From the NCBI GenBank assembly GCA_012840965.1, contig DUVQ01000009.1:1-64000 (forward strand): a stretch of 64,000 nt of DNA. The letters run 5' to 3'. The position numbers and the translations under genes are program-made. Of this stretch, positions 53,918 to 61,989 are shown piece by piece (the stretch's first letter is position 1; every line of letters starts with the position of its first letter). Source of the stretch: Oligoflexales bacterium (GTDB taxonomy: Bacteria; Myxococcota_A; UBA9042; DTJE01). The notes below the pieces were generated by a model. That model was given only the letters and a program-made list of their open reading frames with translations. It was not told the DNA's origin and did no database searches.

Positions 53918-55306
53918 ATGGCCATGACTTTGGACCAGCAGGTAGTAGACCAAGTTCAAGAGCTCTTGGATTTGGACAACGAACAATTACTTGGGGAATA
54001 CTTAAATCAGCTTAACATCTCGGACATCCGTGAGCTGATTGACGAATTTCCAAAGCACGGGCACCTGTTTATTGAAAATCTTTCGATCACCCGAGCCGTT
54101 TTTGCCTTTAGTATCCTGGACTTTTCCGATCAGGAACGAGTTTTTAGAAAGCTTTCCGGGCCTAGGGTTTTTGCCCTGATCAATGAGCTTCCGCCAGACG
54201 ACAGAACGGCTTTTTTCGAAGAATTACACGGCGATACTGTTAAAAAGCTGATCACCCTACTTCCTGCAGACGAACGAAAGCAGGCCTTGACCTTGCTTGG
54301 TTACAAGGAAGACAGTGTTGGCCGTTTGATGACCCCCGACTATGTGGCGGTTCGAAAAGACTGGCCAGTTTCCAAGGTTTTGGACCACATCAGAAAGTAC
54401 GGGGTCAACTCGGAAACCATTGATGTCATCTACGTCATCGATGATGACGGCGTCCTTTTGGACGACTTGATGATCCGCAAGGTCTTGTTGGCTCAGCCTG
54501 ATACGCTGATTGAAGACCTCATAGATAGCCGTTTGATTTTCTTGAAGGCAAACATGCCCCAAGAAGAGGCCATTGAAATTTTTAGGCTCAATAACCGGGT
54601 TGCCTTACCAGTTGTAGACGACGTCGGCGTGCTTTTGGGTATTGTAACCATCGACGACATGTTGTGGGTCGCCCAAGAAGAGTACGCTGAAGACATGCAG
54701 AAAATCGGTGGTACCGAAGCCCTGGATGAGCCTTACCTTGACACGCCTGTCATAGATCTTTTCAAAAAACGTGTAGTTTGGCTGGTTGTCCTGTTTTTAG
54801 GTGAGCTTTTAACTGCATCCGCAATGGGATTCTTTGAAGATCAAATCGCAAAAGCGACAGTTTTGGCGTTGTTTGTTCCTTTGATTATTTCCAGTGGCGG
54901 AAACACTGGTGGCCAGGCATCAACCCTCATTATCCAAGCCATGGCGCTTGGCGAGGTCACCCTAAAAGATTGGTGGAAGATTTTTAGACGGGAAATAGTG
55001 CAGGGAAGCCTATTGGGCCTGGTACTAGGCGTGATTGGCTTTTTACGCATTGTCGTATGGCACATGATTTTTCCCGATCTGTATGGTCCCCACTGGTTTT
55101 TAATCGGGTTGGTAGTTGGCCTGTCACTAGTTGGTGTGGTTTTATTGGGTTCTTTGACTGGCTCAATGCTGCCTTTGATTATGAAACGCCTTGGTGCCGA
55201 CCCTGCCTCTTCATCGGCACCATTTGTTGCTACTTTGGTCGACGTTACTGGGGTGATACTCTACTTTACAATGGCTATTTTGTTCCTACAGGGGACTCTG
55301 CTGTAG
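53918..55306 (+). CDS. mgtE: MgtE-family magnesium transporter
   Basis: This 462-residue protein has the complete MgtE layout: an N-terminal helical domain rich in Asp/Glu (ISDIRELIDEFPKHG), a tandem CBS pair (VGRLMTPDYVAVR and IFRLNNRVALPVVDDVGVLLGIVTIDDML) as Mg-sensing gate, and five membrane helices from about 295. The pore signature is in GGNTGGQASTLIIQAMALGE. It transports Mg2+ (or Co2+) down its gradient. No M-box-like leader is visible in the short upstream region. Its stop overlaps the PBP4 gene by 32 bp, tail to tail. Confidence 0.94.
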   Translation: MAMTLDQQVVDQVQELLDLDNEQLLGEYLNQLNISDIRELIDEFPKHGHLFIENLSITRAVFAFSILDFSDQERVFRKLSGPRVFALINELPPDDRTAFFEELHGDTVKKLITLLPADERKQALTLLGYKEDSVGRLMTPDYVAVRKDWPVSKVLDHIRKYGVNSETIDVIYVIDDDGVLLDDLMIRKVLLAQPDTLIEDLIDSRLIFLKANMPQEEAIEIFRLNNRVALPVVDDVGVLLGIVTIDDMLWVAQEEYAEDMQKIGGTEALDEPYLDTPVIDLFKKRVVWLVVLFLGELLTASAMGFFEDQIAKATVLALFVPLIISSGGNTGGQASTLIIQAMALGEVTLKDWWKIFRREIVQGSLLGLVLGVIGFLRIVVWHMIFPDLYGPHWFLIGLVVGLSLVGVVLLGSLTGSMLPLIMKRLGADPASSSAPFVATLVDVTGVILYFTMAILFLQGTLL

Positions 55307-56738
55307 GGTTTTGTAGCGCCAGAGCTTCCCAAACCGCCAACACAGACTTGTCGATGGCATGGCGAGCAGTTGCGAAGTTCATCTTTGCTGGGCTACCCTT
55401 AGAAGGCTTGTAGTTAATTAAAACCGCAAAGTCCAGCATCCGTCCATCGGGTAAGGAAGCCGAACCAGCCAAGCTAACAACATCATCAAGGGTGCCTGTT
55501 TTTGCCCTCAAATTGCCTTCCAGTGGGGTCTTCTTAAATCGCTTCTTCATAGTGCCCTGTTTACCAGCCACTGGTAAAAGGCCATCAAGTTGATCACAGC
55601 AGGTACTGGCCCTGGAGTAGAACAACAGCTGAACTATCGAGCGAGCAGATGCTAAATTTGCATCATAAAGACCCGAACCATTGGTGAACTTGAAAGAATT
55701 CCTGGAAATACCAACTTTTTCTACCAACCAAGTCCCAAGCGCCCTTGCACCCTCAGTGAACCCGACCGGCTTTTTGCGACCACTGGCACCCACAAGCCTC
55801 AGCATTGTTTCGGCAATCGGATTGATGCTGTCATGCATGACTGGGATCAACAGCTCCTTGACTGTAGCAGAAGAGCGCTCACAGATGACCTCTGCATTCT
55901 TTGGTGAAGTCCCCACTTTGGCCTGTCCCTTTACCTTGACGCCAGCCTTTCGCAAAGCGGCCTTAAAAACGCCTCCAGCAAAGGTTGCGGGGTTCGGGAC
56001 TCGCTTTAAAACGGCCAAAGAGCCTTTTCCAGGGGACCTACCAGACACCGTCACTTCCAAAAATCCATCTTCAGCCAGCTCTACCTTGATTGTGGGTTGT
56101 GGTCGCTTGCCAACAGGCGCGGTCACAGCCGTGTTAACAATCCGTAAGTTATCGGATTCAGGGGTAACTTTAACTTTAGACGGATTTCCAGCACCTCCAG
56201 GGGCGACTGAAACCACTATCGCGTTTCGATTTACTTGAAACCCAGCCACCCCAGCTCTGTAGGCAGAATCTGTACTTTTACGATCAAAAGCAGGAGGCAC
56301 ATCAGCGCTATTAAAAGGGTCCAACACGATTTTCAATGCGTTGGCCCTTTTGTAACCAGCATCAAAAACACACTTGGCAAGCTTTTCCAGGTCCTCTTGC
56401 TTTAATAAAGGGTCACCACTGGTTGAGATAATGATTTCCCTGGCGTTTGGAGCTTTGCCAACCACACTAACCTTCGTGGGTAAGGTGTAGTCAGCACCCA
56501 AAGTAGCCAGCGCTACAGCCGCAGTGAAGATTTTAGTGACCGAAGCAGGATTTAACAGCTTGTTTTCATTTAATTTAGCAACCGCCACCCCATCGAGGGC
56601 AAAATAGGCGGAAACTGTAAGCTCATCTGATTGCAAGTCGACCAAGGGTGCCAACAAATCGGCACCATGACTACTTGCCCCGGTAAACAACAGGACTACC
56701 CAAAAAGGCAGCAACCATGAAGCAATTCTTACAGCCAT
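55275..56738 (-). CDS. dacB: D-alanyl-D-alanine carboxypeptidase/endopeptidase (PBP4-type)
   Basis: This 487-residue protein is a class C low-molecular-mass penicillin-binding protein. A signal peptide (IASWLLPFWVVLLFTGASSHG) precedes the SxxK motif SVTK at 66-69. A Ser-Gly-Leu...Asn segment (NGSGLYDAN) corresponds to SxN, and the third box is AKTGTLDD near 430. The insert between the first two motifs is as long as in PBP4. It trims or cuts peptidoglycan cross-links in the periplasm. Its 3' end overlaps mgtE on the other strand. Confidence 0.9.
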   Translation of the reverse strand: MAVRIASWLLPFWVVLLFTGASSHGADLLAPLVDLQSDELTVSAYFALDGVAVAKLNENKLLNPASVTKIFTAAVALATLGADYTLPTKVSVVGKAPNAREIIISTSGDPLLKQEDLEKLAKCVFDAGYKRANALKIVLDPFNSADVPPAFDRKSTDSAYRAGVAGFQVNRNAIVVSVAPGGAGNPSKVKVTPESDNLRIVNTAVTAPVGKRPQPTIKVELAEDGFLEVTVSGRSPGKGSLAVLKRVPNPATFAGGVFKAALRKAGVKVKGQAKVGTSPKNAEVICERSSATVKELLIPVMHDSINPIAETMLRLVGASGRKKPVGFTEGARALGTWLVEKVGISRNSFKFTNGSGLYDANLASARSIVQLLFYSRASTCCDQLDGLLPVAGKQGTMKKRFKKTPLEGNLRAKTGTLDDVVSLAGSASLPDGRMLDFAVLINYKPSKGSPAKMNFATARHAIDKSVLAVWEALALQNPTAESPVGTK

Positions 56739-56773
56739 TACTTAGACCTTTAAATCTGACCTACCAGATGATT

Positions 56774-57823
56774 TTAGATATCGTCACTGTAGTCTGCGCA
56801 TCTAAAGCCATAGACAGGATTGCTGGCTTCAAGGTGAACGTGAAAAAACCTATCAGTCGCCCTTGCACGACAGGTTTGCTGTTTGGTGACTTGGCAGTTA
56901 CCACCCTTTAGCAGGCGTTCATTTCCGCGTTCAGGAACCAATTCCCGAGCATCAACCACTTCAGAATAGGCTATACAAACTGGCAGCCCCTTTGGAGAAT
57001 ACTCTGATGCGCAAACGCCAAAGCAGTTGTCATTTTCCTCACACTCACTGCATGTTGTATAGCAAGTCTCCTTGCAGTTGGGGGTTGCACACTTAAGACA
57101 GACACACTCATCCGGCAAACTTTCTTTACAGGTCATGTCAGCTTTGAAATAGCCTTCTACCCACTCAGAAACATTGCCAGTCATATCGTAGATGTGCTCA
57201 CCGTTTTCAACGATCAAATCATCAATGCTGGACATAACCTTAGCAGGCGACGAAATTCCGGTGCAGAACATCAAGCTCACCCTGTAAGCTTCCCTGTCGC
57301 ATTTATTAATATCAATGTTTGGGTCAGAAATTGGCCAAGGTCGCTTTCTTTCAGCAGTTGTGGCCTGACCAACAGCAGCTCTTTCCCATTCAACCTCCGT
57401 TGGTAGGCGTCTACCGTGGAAATTACAGTACTCACGGGCCATATCCAAGGTTACGTTCACGACTGGGAAATCATCATAAAGCGGGTTACCGTAGTAGTCT
57501 TCGATACCGAGCGTATTAAAGTACTTGGGTTCCCTACAGCCTCCCAACTCGACGCAGTGCCGATACTGAAGGTTTGTAACTTCATGCTGCTCAATCAGGA
57601 AGGGCGCCACATCAACCTTGACGGCTGGATAAGTGCTTGGCATTCCAAAGGCATCTTTACAGCTTTTAGGGGTCTCATTGGCATTGTAGCAAGGAGCCTC
57701 ATCGCCAAACAAAAACAACCCCCCTTTGATCTTCACCATTTTGGTCGGCTCTGGAGGTGTAACCCCTGTAACGCAAGAGACCGCCAACAAAACGGTAACA
57801 ATGCTTATCCAAAGGCGATTCAT
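56774..57823 (-). CDS. SUMF1-fold lipoprotein (FGE-like)
   Basis: This 349-residue protein has a lipoprotein signal (WISIVTVLLAVSCVTG) and a formylglycine-generating-enzyme-type domain over most of its length: MVKIKGGLFLFGDEAP, FLIEQHEVTNLQYRHC, FPVVNVTLDMAREYCNFHGRRLPTEVEWERAA, IYDMTGNVSEWVEG and YGFRCADYS. A Cys-rich insert (VCLKCATPNCKETCYTTCSECEEN) is unusual. The catalytic Cys pair of real FGE is not obvious. It is 16 bp downstream of the PEGA-protein gene, probably in one operon, and is the second such fold in the window. Confidence 0.82.
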   Translation of the reverse strand: MNRLWISIVTVLLAVSCVTGVTPPEPTKMVKIKGGLFLFGDEAPCYNANETPKSCKDAFGMPSTYPAVKVDVAPFLIEQHEVTNLQYRHCVELGGCREPKYFNTLGIEDYYGNPLYDDFPVVNVTLDMAREYCNFHGRRLPTEVEWERAAVGQATTAERKRPWPISDPNIDINKCDREAYRVSLMFCTGISSPAKVMSSIDDLIVENGEHIYDMTGNVSEWVEGYFKADMTCKESLPDECVCLKCATPNCKETCYTTCSECEENDNCFGVCASEYSPKGLPVCIAYSEVVDARELVPERGNERLLKGGNCQVTKQQTCRARATDRFFHVHLEASNPVYGFRCADYSDDI

Positions 57824-57839
57824 CGCAAACTCCTAAACG

Positions 57840-59081
57840 CTAGAAGGTTCCAGTAGCCCCAATCCATGCAGTCTCACCATCGTATCCACCAACAAGGACT
57901 GGGCGGCGATTAGAATCGGAAACCCTATCTTCAGGGCGCACTGCCGAACGGGCCCCCTCCCAAATCAGAAGACTGGTACCCAAAACTGCCAAACCAGCAC
58001 CAACTCCATAACCAACATATGCCCACGTACGGTAAGTTTTGAAGTCATCGGAATCAGTGAATTTTTTGGCGGCCTCAGAGCGCATCCAGATGCCAGCGCC
58101 TGCAGCCCCACCACCTAGAATTAGGGACGTAATCCCAAGCCCACCACGCCATGAAAATGGTTTCTTACGCAAGTATAAATTGGCGTCTACCGCATACTCA
58201 CCTTCAGGTGTAACTTCAATAGTTTGCTGGAATTGAGTGTATTTCTCTTTTTCGATGATAATTTGGTGAGTTCCAGCCTCAACCACCAGCGGCTCGTAAA
58301 ATGGGGTGACTGCTACAACCTTACCATCAACGTAAATTCTGGCGTTTCGAATATTGGACTTGACGTGCAAAATACCCTCTTTGCGAATCCTTTCCATTGA
58401 AAAAGTCATACTCAAGGGAGCTCGTGAACGCACTGTAAAGCCCTGGGATAAAGTATGGAATCCAGCTTTTTCCAGCCGGACAGTGTGGTTTCCCTCAGCC
58501 AAGTGAATGGAGACTGGCGTCTGACCAACCATCTGATCCGAGTCGTCTATGAAAACGTTGGCGCCCTCTGGATCTGACGATATATTGATCTCTGGCAGAG
58601 ATATGTACGCCTTTTCCTTCATCAGGGCAATTGTGCTTTCAACGTCTTTGACGTCGCCTGGAGCCTCTCCCACCATCTTTTCATGCAACTCAAGATAGCC
58701 GCGAAAAGCATCTGCCGCCTTTTGATATTCCGCCGCTTTTTCATAAGCTTTTGCGAGGTTATAAAGAATCGAATAGTGTGGGAATAGCTTGTGAGCCTCT
58801 TCAAATGCCTTCACCGCCTCTACGTATTGACTGTTACCATAAAACTCAAGCCCTTCATTGGCCAAGCGGCTGGCCTTAGCCTTTGGGTCATCTGACCTGG
58901 ATGAATCTTCTGAGTCAGCCTGTTGCGTGTCGGTTTGTGCAGACTCTGCGGCAGATTGTGAAGAGCCGCTTTCTTCGGGATTAGCCTGAAGGGACGAATC
59001 GGTGGACGCTCGTGCCAGATGGCTCCATCCCATAAAAGCCAACGTTACAAGCAGGCAACAGGTTTTAGTTACCATATTCAT
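57840..59081 (-). CDS. TPR and PEGA domain exported protein
   Basis: This 413-residue protein begins with a signal peptide (VTKTCCLLVTLAFMGWSHLARA) and an acidic Ser/Asp/Gln-rich linker, then a TPR segment (ASRLANEGLEFYGNSQYVEAVKAFEEAHKLFPHYS) at about 75-125. Two PEGA-type repeats follow (INISSDPEGANVFIDD...GQTPVSIHLAEGNHTVRLEKAG and GILHVKSNIRNARIYVDGK...TPFYEPLVVEAGTHQIIIEKE). A membrane helix near 320-345 and a second near 365-385 follow. PEGA domains bind surface ligands in many myxobacterial proteins. The start at 59081 has GGAG upstream. Confidence 0.8.
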   Translation of the reverse strand: MNMVTKTCCLLVTLAFMGWSHLARASTDSSLQANPEESGSSQSAAESAQTDTQQADSEDSSRSDDPKAKASRLANEGLEFYGNSQYVEAVKAFEEAHKLFPHYSILYNLAKAYEKAAEYQKAADAFRGYLELHEKMVGEAPGDVKDVESTIALMKEKAYISLPEINISSDPEGANVFIDDSDQMVGQTPVSIHLAEGNHTVRLEKAGFHTLSQGFTVRSRAPLSMTFSMERIRKEGILHVKSNIRNARIYVDGKVVAVTPFYEPLVVEAGTHQIIIEKEKYTQFQQTIEVTPEGEYAVDANLYLRKKPFSWRGGLGITSLILGGGAAGAGIWMRSEAAKKFTDSDDFKTYRTWAYVGYGVGAGLAVLGTSLLIWEGARSAVRPEDRVSDSNRRPVLVGGYDGETAWIGATGTF

Positions 59082-59129
59082 AGCTACCACTCCGGCATTA
59101 CGATTGTCACAGTTCCAAACCAGTCGTAA

Positions 59130-59891
59130 TTACTCTTCATCTTTCATCTGCACTCTTAGTTGGCGGCGAAGAAGCCCGATTAGCCATTCGGTTGGCCCAA
59201 GAAAAATGTACACAGCCCCAAACGCCAATAACGTATAGGAAGCTTTGATTTTTATCATGGCAATAATCAGGCTGGAAGCCAAAAGCATCAAAGCAATCCT
59301 GGTACCAAGCCCAGCGTTAATCTGTTTGAAATTGCGATATCTAACGTTGCTGACCATCAGCAAGCCCATTGCAATCATTGTCACCATAAATGGGATGATT
59401 CTTGAACGCTCTGAAACCCCAAGATCCGACATACCCCAAGCCAGAGTCGCGACGATACCTGCGGCAGCTGGAATGGGCAATCCAGTAAACCATGGGGTAG
59501 GTTTGCTGCGCCTTTCAGTCATAACGTTGAAACGAGCCAGCCGCATCGCCCCACAGGCAACGTAGATAAAGGCAATCAAAAGACCGACCCAGCTAACCTC
59601 CATATGACTCAAGGCAAAGGAGTAGCCCAAAATACCAGGCGCCACCCCGAAACTAATCACATCGGCCAAGGAATCCAGCTGGACTCCAAATTTCGTCTCC
59701 GACCTAGTCATCCGGGCCACGCGACCATCCAAACCATCAGCAATCAAGGCAACCAAAATCGCTATGGCGGCTCGCCTAACACCTGTACTTCCACCACCTT
59801 CCATTACTGAGGCTATCGCAAACAGTCCAAAGAAAACGCTGGCGAGAGTAAAAAGGTTTGGCAGAATATATTTGCTCTTTCGCAGATCCAT
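59130..59891 (-). CDS. pssA: CDP-diacylglycerol-serine O-phosphatidyltransferase
   Basis: This 253-residue inner-membrane enzyme makes phosphatidylserine, the precursor of phosphatidylethanolamine. The CDP-alcohol phosphotransferase motif is intact: DGRVARMTRSETKFGVQLDSLAD at 55-77, with Asp55, Asp73 and Asp77 and the Ala-Arg pair. The N-terminus MDLRKSKYILPNLFTLASVFFGL is typical of the type II family. No psd gene is next to it. Confidence 0.93.
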   Translation of the reverse strand: MDLRKSKYILPNLFTLASVFFGLFAIASVMEGGGSTGVRRAAIAILVALIADGLDGRVARMTRSETKFGVQLDSLADVISFGVAPGILGYSFALSHMEVSWVGLLIAFIYVACGAMRLARFNVMTERRSKPTPWFTGLPIPAAAGIVATLAWGMSDLGVSERSRIIPFMVTMIAMGLLMVSNVRYRNFKQINAGLGTRIALMLLASSLIIAMIKIKASYTLLAFGAVYIFLGPTEWLIGLLRRQLRVQMKDEE

Positions 59892-60070
59892 CGTTGAATT
59901 CTACAACCTGACGACGGTAAAATCAAAGGCGCACGCGCCTTGTCCAGGTAATAACCGAAATCTTCACCCTTTACAATCAATTTACAAGTTGTGTCATAAT
60001 TTTTAATCCTTGCTGTTTTGCAGTAAGTGCTGATATTTTGATTCGCCCTTTCGATTTTGGGGAGGTTCGT

Positions 60071-61117
60071 GTGGCTCGTTGGTTAATTACTGGTGGTTCT
60101 GGTTTTTTGGGTATCAATCTGGCGCGACATCTTTTACAAACGGGACATGAAGTCGCGACCTTGGACAAGCTTGGCTTCGATTACAAAGATACTGTAGACA
60201 AAGTCACTCACTATCAGATTGACGTCAGAAATCGCGATGCTGTGGACAGGTGTATTGCCACAGGATTTGACGTAGTTGTCCATGGAGCGGCCGCTCTACC
60301 CCTTGAATCTAAAAAGGAAATTTTTAGCACAAACGTTGATGGCACCAGAAACGTCCTTGAATCCATCGAAAGACACAAAGTTCCTCGCTCGGTCTACATC
60401 TCATCGACTGCTGTTTATGGATTGCCAGATCATCACCCCCTGCTTGAAACTGACCCGATGATTGGGGTTGGTCCTTATGGCGAAACCAAGATCATCGCCG
60501 AGGCTATGGTCAAAGACTTTCGCAAAAAAGGGTTGACCATAACAACTATCAGGCCTAAATCGTTTATTGGCCCTGAACGTCTTGGGGTTTTTGCAATCTT
60601 TTACGATTGGGCTGCCACTGGACATTCATTTCCCATGATTGGGCGTGGAAAAAATCTGTACCAGTTGTTAGACGTGGAGGATCTGTGCACAGCCATTGTG
60701 GCAGCCGCTGAACACCCCGATGCAGAGGCGGTAAACACCGAGTTCAATATTGGTGCGATCGAATTTCAGACGATGAGGGAAGACTATCAAGTGGTCCTGG
60801 ATAGAGCTGGTTTCGGGAAGAAAATCCGCAGTTCTCCGGCCAGTCTGGTGGTGCTTGGCCTGGAAATTTTAGATATATTGGGACTTTCACCCTTGTATCC
60901 GTGGGTATACAAAACAGCCACTAAGGACAGTTTTGTTTCGGTAGAGAAGGCCGAAAAAGTTTTGGGATTCGTTCCAAAATATTCCAACAAGCAGGCTCTT
61001 ATTAGGAACTTCGAGTGGTACTTGGCAAACAAGGAATCATTCGAAAGTGCTGGAGGAACCAGTCACAGAGTGCCTTGGAAGCAGGGAATCTTAGGCATAG
61101 TAAAGAAATTCTATTAG
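60071..61117 (+). CDS. NAD-dependent epimerase/dehydratase (extended SDR)
   Basis: This 348-residue protein is an extended short-chain dehydrogenase with the cofactor motif TGGSGFLG at 7-14, IDVRNRDAVDRCI, VVHGAAALP, and the active-site segment STAVYG...YGETK, with the Tyr and Lys of the family. Sequence of this kind acts on nucleotide sugars or sterol-like substrates. The start is GTG at 60071 because GGGGAGG ends five bases upstream; TTG at 60038 is unsupported. It diverges from pssA. Confidence 0.85.
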   Translation: MARWLITGGSGFLGINLARHLLQTGHEVATLDKLGFDYKDTVDKVTHYQIDVRNRDAVDRCIATGFDVVVHGAAALPLESKKEIFSTNVDGTRNVLESIERHKVPRSVYISSTAVYGLPDHHPLLETDPMIGVGPYGETKIIAEAMVKDFRKKGLTITTIRPKSFIGPERLGVFAIFYDWAATGHSFPMIGRGKNLYQLLDVEDLCTAIVAAAEHPDAEAVNTEFNIGAIEFQTMREDYQVVLDRAGFGKKIRSSPASLVVLGLEILDILGLSPLYPWVYKTATKDSFVSVEKAEKVLGFVPKYSNKQALIRNFEWYLANKESFESAGGTSHRVPWKQGILGIVKKFY

Positions 61118-61254
61118 ATCCAAAATCCTTACTGGAATCTGACTCAAAGCCAAAACCGTTCAAAGCCAAAATCAAGAGCGTACCAAGCCTTAACCATCAA
61201 TTCAGGCAACGATTATTTTAGATTTGAAAGGAATATGGAGGGAGTCACATTTTT

Positions 61255-61668
61255 CTAGTAGCGACGATCACGGCCCCAGCCACCGCGGTCACGGTCGCCA
61301 TAGCCGCGGTCACGGTCGCCATAGCCACGATCACGGTCGCCATAGCCACGATCACGGTCGCCGTAACGGTCACCGTAACCACCGCGATCACCGTAGCCAC
61401 CACCACGGGGTCCACGCTCTTCACGCTCACGTGGGAAATCGACCTTAATAGTACGGCCATCGAGCATTGTGCCATCAAGAGCATTCTTCGCATTTTGCGC
61501 AGCTTCGTCTGTTGTAAAAGTTACGAAGCCAAAACCTTTTGAGCGCCCAGTCGCTCTGTCAACAATGATCCGCACTTCCTCGATTTCGCCGAACTCTTCG
61601 CACGCAGCTTTCAGGCTAGCCTCGGTTGTCCCCCACGCCAATCCACCAAAGAACAGCTTGTTACCCAT
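61255..61668 (-). CDS. Glycine/arginine-rich RRM RNA-binding protein
   Basis: This 137-residue protein has one RNA-recognition motif: RNP2 KLFFGGL at about 4-10 and RNP1 KGFGFVTF at about 44-51. It continues into a C-terminal tail of (YGDRDRG)-type repeats ending WGRDRRY. Such proteins bind single-stranded RNA and are often cold-induced in bacteria. The start at 61668 has AAGGAG upstream. The leader between the predicted promoter and the start is about 220 bases, unusually long, and includes two GC-rich hairpins. Confidence 0.92.
   Translation of the reverse strand: MGNKLFFGGLAWGTTEASLKAACEEFGEIEEVRIIVDRATGRSKGFGFVTFTTDEAAQNAKNALDGTMLDGRTIKVDFPREREERGPRGGGYGDRGGYGDRYGDRDRGYGDRDRGYGDRDRGYGDRDRGGWGRDRRY
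61275..61400 (-). repeat. 21-bp coding repeats (YGDRDRG tail)
   Basis: Tandem units of about 21 bp encode the YGDRDRG tail of the RRM protein. The units are almost identical, suggesting easy change in copy number. Confidence 0.75.
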
Positions 61669-61700
61669 GGAAACCCACTCCTTAAGAAACACTTTTTCAC

Positions 61701-61740
61701 GGGGAAGCCGCCTCCCCGTAGGCTGCCCGCACCTGCGGGC
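61701..61740 (-). promoter_or_regulatory. GC-rich hairpins in the RRM gene leader
   Basis: GGGGA at 61701-61705 pairs with TCCCC at 61713-61717, and GCCCGC at 61725-61730 pairs with GCGGGC at 61735-61740 over a four-base loop. Both lie in the predicted 5' leader of the RRM gene and could be RNA thermosensor or cold-shock structure elements. No T-run follows, so they are not classical terminators. Confidence 0.45.
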
Positions 61741-61896
61741 TTAGGAGACAAAGATCCACCCAACCCCAAAGACCCCAAAATTTCCTGAAAGCGTGGATAC
61801 CACGGTGCACAAGACACAACGGTGACTAAGCGAACAAGAAGACACTGGGAGCAAAACACGGGTCAAGGCAGGACTACCACCTCCAATAACCTTGGC

Positions 61897-61925
61897 AGGA
61901 TACACCTGTCGAAAACTCGGGTCAA
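61897..61925 (-). promoter_or_regulatory. Candidate promoter of the RRM gene
   Basis: Read on the minus strand, TTGACC (61925-61920) and TATCCT (61902-61897) are 17 bases apart. The -35 region and flank (AAAACxCGGGTCAAGG) is repeated about 57 bp away near 61856. Confidence 0.4.
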
Positions 61926-61989
61926 GGGAATAATTTCAGTTATTTGAGTTATTTTTGGATGGCCATTTTCCCGAAAACTTTTCAAAAAA

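Noticed and set aside
61275-61400. Regular 21-bp repeats as a possible CRISPR array
   Set aside because: There are no unique spacers; the units are coding and give the YGDRDRG tail of the RRM protein.
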